Shown here: positions 7,676 to 14,663 of the stretch, piece by piece
Layout: each line of letters begins with the position of its first letter
Numbering within the stretch: position 1 is the first letter of the stretch
Virus record (IMG/VR): IMGVR_UViG_3300025154_000382
Location: 1-24,096 of that record
Strand: one strand, 5' to 3'
Source: a virus
DNA length: 24,096 nucleotides
Made by a program: the position numbers and the translations under genes
The notes under the pieces: model-generated
Databases searched by the model: none
What the model was told of the DNA's origin: nothing
The model's input: only the letters and a program-made list of their open reading frames with translations

Positions 7676-7843
7676 TTAATCAACATTTGATTGATCTTTA
7701 ATTATAGATAACCAGTGCTCGCATTCCTGAATGGCTCCGACAATCGCATTTCCATTAGCCTGAGCTTGGTTGAACCGCGCCTGCTCTTGTTCCAGATCCT
7801 TGCGCAATTCAACTAGCCGTGCTTTGATAGCTTCTTTATCCAT
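7676..7843 (-). CDS. Small coiled-coil hypothetical protein (55 aa)
   Basis: A short highly helical protein starting MDKEAIKARLVELRKDLEQE, with heptad-like spacing of Leu, Ala and Val. It ends in GAIQECEHWLSIIKDQSNVD. The ATG follows the stop of the upstream structural gene by only 3 bases, so translation is probably coupled or re-initiated. It is followed by a small hairpin with a T-run. Small helical proteins of this kind are common next to capsid and connector genes, where their role is usually unknown. No function is assigned. Confidence 0.65.
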   Translation of the reverse strand: MDKEAIKARLVELRKDLEQEQARFNQAQANGNAIVGAIQECEHWLSIIKDQSNVD

Positions 7844-7846
7844 GCT

Positions 7847-8704
7847 TTACCAATCCGCCACCACGCCACCGCTATCAGAAACATACAGCGGAATCATGTA
7901 GCTCACGTTTCCAATTCGAACGTGCAATCCCTTCTCACAAGTCGCAGCATTTGGGTCTGTGAACAACGTCGGGTCTTGAATTATAGGCGCGACTGTCGCA
8001 GCGTCGAAGTGAATCAACGCACGGGATATAGCTGCTGCTGTTTTGCGGATGCGCCAGATACTTCCGATTTGACCGCTGGCAACTTCGATGTCGTCGATTG
8101 AGGTTTCTTCGCCGCCTACGCTCGTGACATTCGCTTGGAAGCTCTTGAAGTTGACCGCAGCAACACCGCCAGATGTGAAAGTTGCGCCGTCAATGGTCGT
8201 TTTCATCCAGCGCGCAAATACGCCGACCGATGGTGCTGCCGCTGCTGAAAGGATTGTTGCACCCGTTGATACGAATGCGATGTCCTGTCCGCCGAACATA
8301 CTTTGGCATGATGCTGTAGCATCCATATATGGAAACGAACCAGCACCCAAAACCTCAGCAACACCAGTTGTATGCAATTCACGATAATCTGTATAAACCT
8401 GCGCCGGGGTGTCTGCTACAGTCCCACTAAAACTAGTCCATCCAGATGTTCTGGTAGGATTAACACTAGCTCCGCGAATAGCGTTGCAATTGCTAGGAAG
8501 AGTAGAGCCTTCAAGGTTAATTGGATGGCTCAATGGTGTACCGCTTGACAGATCAATAGCATCTGCCGTAATCGTTTCAAATGCACTTGCGCGCTCACTT
8601 GCTGGGAGATTTACTTCATCTTCAAGAGCAGCAGAAACAGTCTTTTTTTCAATATGCTGGATATTGTCATTGACTGCTACAACAACGTCAATAGTATTAG
8701 CCAT
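7847..8704 (-). CDS. Putative virion structural protein (285 aa)
   Basis: The protein is rich in Ala, Ser, Thr and Gly with a beta-rich pattern, begins MANTIDVVVAVNDNIQHIEK and ends VRIGNVSYMIPLYVSDSGGV. The composition and the C-terminal strand are typical of surface-exposed phage structural proteins. A perfect AAGGAGG site lies 5 nt before the ATG, suggesting strong expression. It lies between the cement-like protein and the connector genes, where a head fibre, decoration or minor capsid protein would be expected. The central region mentions no enzymatic motif that I can recognise. The family is not identified. Confidence 0.6.
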   Translation of the reverse strand: MANTIDVVVAVNDNIQHIEKKTVSAALEDEVNLPASERASAFETITADAIDLSSGTPLSHPINLEGSTLPSNCNAIRGASVNPTRTSGWTSFSGTVADTPAQVYTDYRELHTTGVAEVLGAGSFPYMDATASCQSMFGGQDIAFVSTGATILSAAAAPSVGVFARWMKTTIDGATFTSGGVAAVNFKSFQANVTSVGGEETSIDDIEVASGQIGSIWRIRKTAAAISRALIHFDAATVAPIIQDPTLFTDPNAATCEKGLHVRIGNVSYMIPLYVSDSGGVVADW

Positions 8705-8720
8705 AATGCCTCCTTGAGAA

Positions 8721-8746
8721 ATTGGGCGAACCGAAGCCCGCCCAAT
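8721..8746 (-). terminator. Hairpin after the cement-like gene
   Basis: On the minus strand, ATTGGGCG pairs with CGCCCAAT (8 bp). The loop contains a TTCG and the hairpin is followed by TTCTC. It lies directly between two structural genes. The T-tract is poor, so it may be a leaky terminator or a processing or stability hairpin. Confidence 0.5.
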
Positions 8747-8754
8747 TATTTACT

Positions 8755-9171
8755 TTAGTCTTTCGCAATAAATGCCGCGAAATTGATTCCGGTTGCAATA
8801 GCACCAGCTACTTCAGTATAAATACGGACATAACGGTAAGTCGTGCCATTCTGTTCATTGCGGAACGGAACAACAAAGCGACCTATGCCAGTGTCAGCAT
8901 CAGCAGGTGCAGTTGCATTTCCCATCTCGATTTCTGCCAAAGAGACAGAACCAGATGTCATTGCGGCAACATTTGAGCCTTCCAAACAGATGAGATAAAT
9001 TTCATCAGTTGAAGCAACTTCAACAGCAGAAACGTCCAGAACCAAGTAACCATCCACCAAGCCTGCACCCAAATCGAGGATGGTAGATTCAGTAGTGGTA
9101 GTCGTTACAGCACCAGCGGCCTTTAGAGAAAGGGCGTTGTCATAAGTGAATTGCGAGTAGATATTAGCCAT
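8755..9171 (-). CDS. Capsid cement / decoration-like protein (138 aa)
   Basis: A small beta-rich protein placed directly after the capsid gene. It reads MANIYSQFTYDNALSLKAAG, then TILDLGAGLVDGYLVLDVSA, then DEIYLICLEGSN, and ends with RFVVPFRNEQNGTTYRYVRI. This pattern and position resemble the Bbp16-type capsid cement proteins of BPP-1-like phages, which strengthen the HK97-fold shell at its surface. An AGGAG site lies 9 nt before the ATG. The similarity is from memory of the family pattern, so the specific family is less certain than the general role of an outer capsid protein. Confidence 0.6.
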   Translation of the reverse strand: MANIYSQFTYDNALSLKAAGAVTTTTTESTILDLGAGLVDGYLVLDVSAVEVASTDEIYLICLEGSNVAAMTSGSVSLAEIEMGNATAPADADTGIGRFVVPFRNEQNGTTYRYVRIYTEVAGAIATGINFAAFIAKD

Positions 9172-9185
9172 GTTAGCTTCTCCTA

Positions 9186-10112
9186 TTAAGCGGTTACTGC
9201 GGCATCAGAGATGCTCCACAGACGGGTTGCGGCACGACCATTGAATACGCCGAAGCCATTGTACCATTCAACACGGGTACGATATACAGGCGCGGTTTGC
9301 AACTCACCCATATCACGAACATCAATCCCGCCATTCTGCAAGCCCAACACGCCATCATTGCCGAAACTCAAGACATAGATAGATGTTGCAGTATCAGTGC
9401 CAGAAGTAGCAGCCTCGCTGAACGGAAGAATCGCAGTTCCGGTATTGTCCAAGTCGATGGTCATAATCGGCAGACCGTTGTAATACTCGATTGGAGCACC
9501 AAACTCATCACGCTCAAATGTCAAGAAGCCACCGATAGACGAACTACGCGATGCTTGAGTGATACGACGCTTCATTGCCTTGCTCATCAACAGATGGGTA
9601 GGATTCAATGTCTGGTCAATCGCCTCATCCAGCTTATTCAGAGACAATGCAGTACCGTTAGCGGTAGTACCGGCTTGAATCTTCTGCGAACCAGTAATAC
9701 GAGTTTGCAGACCATCAAACTCACGCGGGTCAGTTGCGGTATCACCCTTGACGAACTTGCGAGTCCATGCCAACGACAATGCGCGAATCTTCATCGCTTC
9801 GTGAACGGAACGCTGATTCATGCCCATCGTATCAATGATGAACTTGTCAACGTCCAAATCACCACCAGCGATAACCAGCGATTCAGTCAGAGGATTCAGA
9901 ACACCAGTAGAAGGCGTATAGGATTCATTCACGCCACGGAAACCAACACCGGGCAGACTTTCTTCACGATTGTATTTCAGCGCATTACCAGCGATGCCTT
10001 CAAAAGGAAGATTTTGGAGAATTGCAGACGAACCTGCATACATTTCGATAATAGCCTGACGAACTGCGTCGCCAGTTTCCAGCTTTGCGGCTTCCACAAG
10101 GGTTAGTGCCAT
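9186..10112 (-). CDS. Major capsid protein, HK97 fold (308 aa)
   Basis: This is the main shell protein. It starts MALTLVEAAKLETGDAVRQA, followed by a helix, a beta region around GNALKYNREESLPGVGFRGV, the long spine-helix region (LTESLVIAGGDLDVDKFIID), and a C-terminal domain with PIEYYNGLPIMTIDLDNTGT and VYRTRVEWYNGFGVFNGRAA. The N-terminal helix followed by the GDLDVDKFI segment and the closing RVEWYNGF strand is typical of phage capsids in the BPP-1-like group. I chose the ATG at 10112 because an AAGGAG lies 7-8 nt upstream. A longer frame to 10160 exists, but it lacks a ribosome binding site. Scaffold precedes it and a cement-like protein follows. Confidence 0.85.
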   Translation of the reverse strand: MALTLVEAAKLETGDAVRQAIIEMYAGSSAILQNLPFEGIAGNALKYNREESLPGVGFRGVNESYTPSTGVLNPLTESLVIAGGDLDVDKFIIDTMGMNQRSVHEAMKIRALSLAWTRKFVKGDTATDPREFDGLQTRITGSQKIQAGTTANGTALSLNKLDEAIDQTLNPTHLLMSKAMKRRITQASRSSSIGGFLTFERDEFGAPIEYYNGLPIMTIDLDNTGTAILPFSEAATSGTDTATSIYVLSFGNDGVLGLQNGGIDVRDMGELQTAPVYRTRVEWYNGFGVFNGRAATRLWSISDAAVTA

Positions 10113-10179
10113 GATGATACTCCTTAAAAAGTTGAGATTTATTTTCCATACCACGGTCATCCCGACCTAGTAAGTTTCG

Positions 10180-10207
10180 TTACACAGCACTCCGTCCCGA
10201 AGTGTAA
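10180..10207 (-). promoter_or_regulatory. Leader hairpin before the capsid gene
   Basis: TTACAC and GTGTAA pair on the minus strand in the gap between scaffold and capsid genes, with an alternative inner pairing CACT/AGTG. There is no T-run, so it is more likely an mRNA-stability or processing hairpin than a terminator. Confidence 0.35.
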
Positions 10208-10217
10208 TACGTTTCTA

Positions 10218-10964
10218 CTATTTACGTCCTGCTGCTGCCGCCCTCGCCGCTGTCAATCGCTCGACAGGTGGCAAGTTTGAAAAATCCTTCCCACCAACTT
10301 TCTGCGGTTTTCCTGTTGCCGGACTACCAGAAGATGTTACCTTGAATAGCCACGGCTTTGTAGCGCGACATCCTTCAAGATACTCTTCCGGCGAATATGG
10401 GCTTTTACCATCCTTCCCGATAACAACCGAACCATCTTCGTTATACTGTACTGCGCGACCATTTTCATCAAGTGCGAAAATAGTACGTAGATGACCAAGC
10501 AACATTTCATCTACTGCGCCAGTCTGAATATCTGAAATCTTGTTTGCGGCAGATCGGAAGGCATCATCAAGAACCCTATCCTTATAGGTATTCGCCTTTG
10601 ATTCTGCTGCTGCAATCTTGTCGCCTAATTCCTTCTTTTGACGCTCTTCTTCCAGTCGCCACTTTTCGGTGCGCTTCTGGAATACTTCATCAATCTTACC
10701 GTTGGCAATCAGTTGAGCTTCTTCGTCATTCTCAAACTTTGCCATAAATTCTTTTGTTTTCAGCGGGTCGATTCCGTCAAACTTCCTCAACGCTTCACGC
10801 GCTTCTTTTGCTGCCTGCCGTTCTTTCTCAAGCGCAGACTTCAATCCTTTAGTATCTTCAATTCCGTTTACATCCAGTTTGAATTTACCTTCACTTGCAA
10901 CATACATATCCTTCAATGCTTCCGGTACTGAATCCAATGTGTCAACAATAAGTTCAAGAGCCAT
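10218..10964 (-). CDS. Capsid scaffolding protein (248 aa)
   Basis: The protein guides capsid shell assembly and then leaves. It shows the expected features: an acidic N-terminus (MALELIVDTLDSVPEALKDM), a long charged coiled coil from about residue 40 to 130 (SALEKERQAAKEAREALRKF, then FQKRTEKWRLEEERQKKELG), and a small basic C-terminal part (ERLTAARAAAAGRK) suited to binding capsid subunits. It sits immediately before the capsid gene. A foreign-looking module separates it from the portal, its usual upstream neighbour. The ribosome binding site is weak. The assignment is from composition, coiled coil and gene order. Confidence 0.8.
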   Translation of the reverse strand: MALELIVDTLDSVPEALKDMYVASEGKFKLDVNGIEDTKGLKSALEKERQAAKEAREALRKFDGIDPLKTKEFMAKFENDEEAQLIANGKIDEVFQKRTEKWRLEEERQKKELGDKIAAAESKANTYKDRVLDDAFRSAANKISDIQTGAVDEMLLGHLRTIFALDENGRAVQYNEDGSVVIGKDGKSPYSPEEYLEGCRATKPWLFKVTSSGSPATGKPQKVGGKDFSNLPPVERLTAARAAAAGRK

Positions 10965-10985
10965 TTTATTTAACCATCCCAGTTA

Positions 10986-11001
10986 GTTATCACTTGATAA
11001 C
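10986..11001. promoter_or_regulatory. Operator-like palindrome, copy A
   Basis: GTTATCACTTGATAAC is a palindrome with 7-bp arms and a 2-bp centre. It lies between the endonuclease gene and the scaffold gene. It matches a second palindrome at 11682-11697 in 14 of 16 positions. A binding site for the nearby helix-turn-helix protein is possible. Confidence 0.5.
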
Positions 11002-11022
11002 AAGTTCATTGTAAATAACAAA

Positions 11023-11568
11023 TTAAAAATAGTCAAGTGAGCACTTACTACCATCATAATCAAAAGAATTAAGATATATATTTATTTCTTTATCAAATTC
11101 TATTCTTTTATCTTCAAGCGATTTTCTTATTCTATCCGCTTTCATTTTATCAGTTACTATAGGTCTTATTTTTTGCATTGCAATAGCTAGATTTTTTTTA
11201 TGATCTTCTGATAATTTTCTTCCGATCATCGCTTTTGATCTTTTTTCTTTTCCTTCATCAGACATTTTTATGCCTAATGAGCTTTTTGCAGTAGGATTTA
11301 AGTTGTATCCATTTTTAACTGAATCATAAATATCAATAGCGCGCTGTTCATACATTAAAAGATTATTTGTATCGCAAATTATCAATCTAATAAATTCAAA
11401 TGAATCCTCTCCATACTTATTCCACGCATGTTGTAATTTGTTATTACAATGTACATTGTGGCGCAATTTGCTTTTATGTTGCTTAAGTCTTATCTTAAAT
11501 GACTTTGTGCTGCCAACATATAATTTGCCATTTATATTATTTCTTATAGCATAAATACCAGAAATCAT
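11023..11568 (-). CDS. GIY-YIG family endonuclease, homing type (181 aa)
   Basis: The catalytic domain is clear. GIYAIRNNINGKLYVGS at residues 4-20 carries both GIY and YVG motifs. Arg27 follows in IRLKQH, Glu74 in LLMYEQRAID, and Asn91 in NGYNLNPTA. The C-terminal part (MSDEGKEKRSKAMIGRKLSE) resembles the NUMOD3-type DNA-binding repeats of homing endonucleases. Free-standing enzymes of this type cut intron-less or gene-less alleles and so spread themselves among related phages. The gene is markedly more AT-rich than the portal, scaffold and capsid genes around it, has no obvious ribosome binding site, and sits between portal and scaffold, which are normally adjacent. This fits recent insertion. 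Confidence 0.85.
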   Translation of the reverse strand: MISGIYAIRNNINGKLYVGSTKSFKIRLKQHKSKLRHNVHCNNKLQHAWNKYGEDSFEFIRLIICDTNNLLMYEQRAIDIYDSVKNGYNLNPTAKSSLGIKMSDEGKEKRSKAMIGRKLSEDHKKNLAIAMQKIRPIVTDKMKADRIRKSLEDKRIEFDKEINIYLNSFDYDGSKCSLDYF

Positions 11569-11622
11569 ATTCTATATATTATGTTAATATAACGTCGCAA
11601 GATTATGATACTAAAGAAAGAA

Positions 11623-11640
11623 TGTCAAGTATATTTGACA
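11623..11640. promoter_or_regulatory. Dyad with two outward-facing TTGACA hexamers
   Basis: TGTCAA-GTATAT-TTGACA is a perfect 6-bp dyad upstream of the endonuclease gene. On the minus strand its TTGACA could be the -35 of a promoter for that gene, with CATAAT or TAATCT as a weak -10. It could equally be an operator. Both roles are inferred. Confidence 0.4.
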
Positions 11641-11681
11641 TAACACATATTTTAAGCTGCATATATGCTAACGATTATTGC

Positions 11682-11697
11682 GTTATTACTAGATAAC
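11682..11697. promoter_or_regulatory. Operator-like palindrome, copy B
   Basis: GTTATTACTAGATAAC lies within the larger dyad GCGTTAT-TACTAG-ATAACGC (11680-11699) and directly touches the -35 of the rightward promoter. It differs from copy A at 10986 by two bases. Its place suggests control of the helix-turn-helix gene, perhaps by its own product. Confidence 0.55.
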
Positions 11698-11699
11698 GC

Positions 11700-11728
11700 T
11701 TGACACGATAATGCACATTTGCTATATT
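11700..11728 (+). promoter_or_regulatory. Strong sigma-70-type promoter for the inserted rightward module
   Basis: TTGACA (11700-11705), a 17-base spacer and TATATT (11723-11728) make a near-consensus promoter. Transcription would start near 11735 and run toward the helix-turn-helix gene, against the surrounding late operon. Confidence 0.75.
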
Positions 11729-11868
11729 TAATTGCTGGTGAATGCGCAGACTGATGCGTAACATTGCAGGTAAATGGTCATAGCCTAACTTAAGAGGTTA
11801 TCCTGACAGGAAATATGACATGCTGGATTAGTATCAGTACCAGCCACCAGTACCTAATAAAGGAATAT

Positions 11869-12075
11869 ATGACATCACTTGAACTAATCCAATTACGCCA
11901 TCGCTTTAAGCTAACACAGAATGAGGCTGCCAAAGCACTAGGATGCTCTCCAAGGGCTATATCGAATTGGGAGATAGGCACTACATCAATACCTGATTCG
12001 ATTGCGCTTGCTGCTAGTGCGTTTGCGTTTGGGTTGCCGCCGATGGGAGACAAGAAGTGTACTATTACACCATAA
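11869..12075 (+). CDS. XRE-type helix-turn-helix DNA-binding protein (68 aa)
   Basis: The protein is little more than a lambda-repressor-like helix-turn-helix: LELIQLRHRFKLTQNEAAKA followed by LGCSPRAISNWEIGTTSIPD, with the usual LTQ-x-x-A-A turn and the recognition helix around SPRAISNWE. It probably regulates transcription from the adjacent promoter. An in-frame ATG at 11815 also has an AGGA before it and would add 18 residues, but the domain normally begins within a few residues of the start chosen here, which has AAAGGA 4 nt upstream. Its 3' end overlaps the next gene by 19 bases. It runs opposite to the flanking structural genes. Confidence 0.75.
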   Translation: MTSLELIQLRHRFKLTQNEAAKALGCSPRAISNWEIGTTSIPDSIALAASAFAFGLPPMGDKKCTITP

Positions 12076-12491
12076 AACGGGAAAATAAAACGGATGTCTC
12101 CGTTTGTGTTCTTGATACTGATTATCCAGAATCAGATGAAAAGTATGATTTATGTGTTTGTCATTATACAAATATGATTTTCACAAGAAAAGATGGGATT
12201 GTAGTTGGTGGGGTTATTCCTCAAGCAAAAATTGCATATTTGTGCCACCCATTAGGTAGTGTTGCGCGTAAAGAATCAGTAAAACTATTTAATGAATACG
12301 AACAAAATTGCAACACTTGCAAATATCTTGAACGTATTAAATTCGACAAGAATGAATATAAAAGTGCATCTGGGTTGATGCCTGGAAAATGTTTAAGTCA
12401 AAACTCTAAACCATTATATAAACGTGAAGGTAATAGTATCTTATTTGCACCAGATGATTGTATGATTCAAGAGTGCTACGAATCAAGATAA
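12057..12491 (+). CDS. Cysteine-rich protein of unknown function (144 aa, GTG start)
   Basis: A GTG start with GGGAGA 6 nt upstream overlaps the helix-turn-helix gene, so the two are probably translated together. The N-terminal half is beta-rich with CVLDTDYPESDEKYDLCVCH. The C-terminal half carries a likely metal site: NCNTCKYLERI, then MPGKCLSQ, then DDCMIQECYE. Similar cysteine patterns occur in small uncharacterised phage proteins, and no function is known to me. The gene is AT-rich compared with the portal and terminase genes and has its own upstream promoter, so it behaves like a moron: an accessory gene placed in a structural operon and expressed separately, possibly during lysogeny or early infection. 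Confidence 0.7.
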   Translation: MYYYTIKRENKTDVSVCVLDTDYPESDEKYDLCVCHYTNMIFTRKDGIVVGGVIPQAKIAYLCHPLGSVARKESVKLFNEYEQNCNTCKYLERIKFDKNEYKSASGLMPGKCLSQNSKPLYKREGNSILFAPDDCMIQECYESR

Positions 12492-12632
12492 TTATTTCTT
12501 CTTCTTCGATTTGGCTTTCCTAGCTACACTCAATGCAATGGCGATTGATTGAACGGTACTTTTCCCGTGAGCCTTTTCAGTGCGTATATTGGCTGACACA
12601 GATCGTTTTGAGTAACCTTTGATAAGCGGCAT
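12492..12632 (-). CDS. Small basic protein, DUF6496-like (46 aa)
   Basis: The sequence MPLIKGYSKRSVSANIRTEK, followed by GKSTVQSIAIALSVARKAKS and a terminal lysine run, matches a very common small phage protein pattern (K-G-x-S-x-x-x-x-x-x-N-I-x-x-E, then Q-A-V-A-I-A-L-x-x-A-R-K). The function is not known. A strong GGAGG precedes the ATG. The stop is directly back to back with the stop of the rightward cysteine-rich gene, so the two transcription units converge here. It belongs with the portal-proximal late genes, and the highly basic tail suggests nucleic acid or protein surface binding. Confidence 0.75.
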   Translation of the reverse strand: MPLIKGYSKRSVSANIRTEKAHGKSTVQSIAIALSVARKAKSKKKK

Positions 12633-12635
12633 AAT

Positions 12636-12863
12636 TCATTCCTCCATTTCGTTAAACAACAATAACGTCATCAACATTTCCTCATCGTCATCAGATATTT
12701 CAATATTACCGTTTGTTGTCTGATTGATTGCATGATATTGCTCGCCATTAGCAGTAATTGCAGCTTGAGATACTGATTGCTGCTGTAATCCGATTACAGT
12801 TTCAATTATCAAGGATAATTGTCAATACTTCGGTAGCGGCGTTTGTTCGTAATCGCTAATCAT
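12636..12863 (-). pseudogene. ORF with an in-frame TGA at codon 14 (recoded, broken or shorter with a TTG start)
   Basis: An ATG at 12863, 4 bases after the stop of the preceding gene, opens MISDYEQTPLPKY and then meets TGA (12824-12822, followed by C). The same frame continues for 61 codons: QLSLIIETVIGLQQQSVSQA, then a Gln/Asn-rich part, then an acidic end (ISDDDEEMLMTLLLFNEMEE). The alternative start is a TTG at 12812 without a ribosome binding site. The spacing to both neighbours fits one gene, so this is either a nonsense mutation, read-through at a leaky TGA-C context, or a shorter gene. It also contains copy 2 of the 15-bp dyad. No family was recognised. Confidence 0.5.
12784..12798 (-). 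repeat. 15-bp dyad, copy 2 (after the portal gene)
   Basis: An exact TGTAATCGGATTACA on the minus strand. It lies in the ORF with the in-frame TGA and is again read as TVIGLQ. A TTGACA lies about 20 bases upstream on the same strand, without a well-placed -10. Confidence 0.9.
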
Positions 12864-12867
12864 AAGA

Positions 12868-13104
12868 TTAAGCATCGCAAGCCCTCTTCATCTTGTTAAT
12901 ATCTAACATCATATATGGAAGAATAAAAAACCATCCTTTCCATCCCGGCGCGTCACATACGCGGAATCCGAGTTTATCCTCTTTTTTATCCCACTGTTGC
13001 AAATGAAATGATGCACACCATCTGCTTTTAATTGACGGTTTAATGTAAATCGAAAACGGAAACAATCGTGGATAAAAATGCTTTCTTAATTCAAAGTTAA
13101 TCAT
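12868..13104 (-). CDS. Hypothetical protein (78 aa)
   Basis: An aromatic and basic small protein: MINFELRKHFYPRLFPFSIY, then IKPSIKSRWCASFHLQQWDK, then GFRVCDAPGWKGWFFILPYM. Two cysteines and several tryptophans stand out, but no known motif was found. The start overlaps the portal stop as TAATG, so it is translationally coupled to the portal gene. It could be a portal-associated accessory protein. This is suggested only by position. Confidence 0.6.
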   Translation of the reverse strand: MINFELRKHFYPRLFPFSIYIKPSIKSRWCASFHLQQWDKKEDKLGFRVCDAPGWKGWFFILPYMMLDINKMKRACDA

Positions 13105-14588
13105 TATGCGTTCCTAGTTGCCTGCATACTTCCGTCGGGCATCTTCTGAATTTTCGTCACAATAGCAGGTGGCGCAATTGGTTTTGGCATACCTGCTTCT
13201 ATAAGCGACTGTTCATCTGAGTACGAAATATGCGGAGGATAAAATTCTGAACGCTGCAAATATGAGAATATAGCATCCTTTGAAATCATACCGCCTTGCA
13301 TTGAACCGATTAGCGCGTTAATCATTTCAGGTGTCGGCGGCTCTTTGAAAAATTCTTTATTTAATTCAAATCGCACTGATTCAGAATCGTCTCCAGCCCA
13401 TTCAGCAAATGTCTTTAGTGCTATCGTAATACCGATACTGACTGAAATAGAAAGCGCTGACAAAATTGAGTTTTCTCCAGCGCGATAAATAATTGCCGTT
13501 GTACTACTTTCCGCTTGCACTCGGTGCTGCTCTAGTAATTTTGAGCCAAGTGTAATCATCTGTGATTCAAGTCGGTTCAATATATTTTCAAGCGCAGCGA
13601 ATCCAGATGTACCAACTTCAAGCAGTGTAGCCTTCGCAGCAGGATTTTCAGACACCAATCCTTTGCCCATTCCAAGATGGATTGATTCACCTTCTTTTAA
13701 TGAGAATCCAGCGAATACCGGAGTTGGGATTCCTGACCAATGTGTACCATTCGCCAAATCCGAGTACATTTGAAAATGTGAGACGCAAAGGTCGGCCAAA
13801 TCAATCATCATCGGTGTGTCAATTTCAGGGTCAACATTATCCGGCCCGATTATGAATAGCGGAATATAGCTCATCGGCTTGCCGTTCATTGTCGGATAAT
13901 AACGCTCAAGCTCCACATCGGTAGCCTGCCGATTCTTTTCCTGAACCTCGAATATCCTGACGCGATAAATGTCATTCTCATCCATATCCAATACGCGATA
14001 ACGAGTTACTACTGCATCCTCGAAATCATCAATCGGTATGTTGTGTTCTTCCTTGATTGTCGCCATTGAAAGCGCATATTTGTTATTGATTCTGCGCTGC
14101 TTCCAGTTGATAATCTGCTCGGCTTTGATTGTTGTTAGACTGGGACGGATATTCAGTGCTGTAGCGTCTGCAATAGTCATAGAATCGCTTGTTACTGGAT
14201 AATTTACCAGCAATCCAATGCGACCAACTTTCAGACATTCTTCGGAAATTTCTTGCGCCAATACATTTAACGGGATTCCTGTCAACGTAATATCATCGAA
14301 CATAGCAAGCGTATTAGGCGGTGCGTCAACCACTGCTGGCACACGCATGAGCATACCAATGAATCCAGATATTGTTCTATAGAGACTGTTGTACAGAACA
14401 GTCCTATTGAGTCTAGCTTGATATGCAGCAGGAGGTTCGTCTGTTAATGCTGGGAGATATTCTGTAGTCTTATCGCGGAGTGATTGAGTACCATTATAGA
14501 CATCGCGCATACGAGTCCAAAATGGTAGCATCTCAACATAACTTGGATGCTGCGTTCTAACGCCCTTATTCTTCTGTGCTTGTGCCAT
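13104..14588 (-). CDS. Portal protein, DUF4055-type (494 aa)
   Basis: The portal forms the dodecameric ring through which DNA enters and leaves the head. The sequence fits the DUF4055 portal group. The N-terminus is HPSYVEMLPFWTRMRDVYNG, followed by YLPALTDEPPAAYQARLNRT, then a helix-rich stem region (CVSHFQMYSDLANGTHWSGI, PTPVFAGFSLKEGESIHLGM). The C-terminal region has GTSGFAALENILNRLESQM and a long helix with EQHRVQAESSTTAI, which in portals is a conserved S-T pattern. The ATG at 14588 is preferred because GAGG lies 7 nt upstream. A longer frame to 14633 starts within the candidate promoter region and has no binding site. It follows the large terminase gene. Confidence 0.85.
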   Translation of the reverse strand: MAQAQKNKGVRTQHPSYVEMLPFWTRMRDVYNGTQSLRDKTTEYLPALTDEPPAAYQARLNRTVLYNSLYRTISGFIGMLMRVPAVVDAPPNTLAMFDDITLTGIPLNVLAQEISEECLKVGRIGLLVNYPVTSDSMTIADATALNIRPSLTTIKAEQIINWKQRRINNKYALSMATIKEEHNIPIDDFEDAVVTRYRVLDMDENDIYRVRIFEVQEKNRQATDVELERYYPTMNGKPMSYIPLFIIGPDNVDPEIDTPMMIDLADLCVSHFQMYSDLANGTHWSGIPTPVFAGFSLKEGESIHLGMGKGLVSENPAAKATLLEVGTSGFAALENILNRLESQMITLGSKLLEQHRVQAESSTTAIIYRAGENSILSALSISVSIGITIALKTFAEWAGDDSESVRFELNKEFFKEPPTPEMINALIGSMQGGMISKDAIFSYLQRSEFYPPHISYSDEQSLIEAGMPKPIAPPAIVTKIQKMPDGSMQATRNA

Positions 14589-14633
14589 GCGAATACCTCG
14601 CGTAACGAGTAATTTTCGCAAGGGTATCAGCAT

Positions 14634-14663
14634 ATTATAGAATATGCAAGTGTGTGCTTACAA
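14634..14663 (-). promoter_or_regulatory. Candidate promoter before the portal gene
   Basis: TTGTAA (14663-14658, overlapping the terminase stop), an 18-base spacer and a perfect TATAAT (14639-14634) on the minus strand. The start point would be near 14627, about 40 bases before the portal ATG. Confidence 0.45.

Noticed and set aside
9297-10106. A long plus-strand ORF opposite the capsid gene
   Set aside because: It is antisense to a clear capsid protein, and its composition (many Thr, Gln, Arg, Cys) is that of a mirror frame.
9186-10160. Longer capsid reading frame beginning at 10160
   Set aside because: It would add 16 residues unlike the family and has no ribosome binding site, whereas the ATG at 10112 has AAGGAG.
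11790-12053. Minus-strand ORF opposite the helix-turn-helix gene
   Set aside because: It is antisense to a clear XRE domain and has no ribosome binding site.
12820-12825. Minus-strand TTGACA as a promoter upstream of dyad copy 2
   Set aside because: No -10 at a workable distance; the dyad's TGTAAT is 21 bases away.
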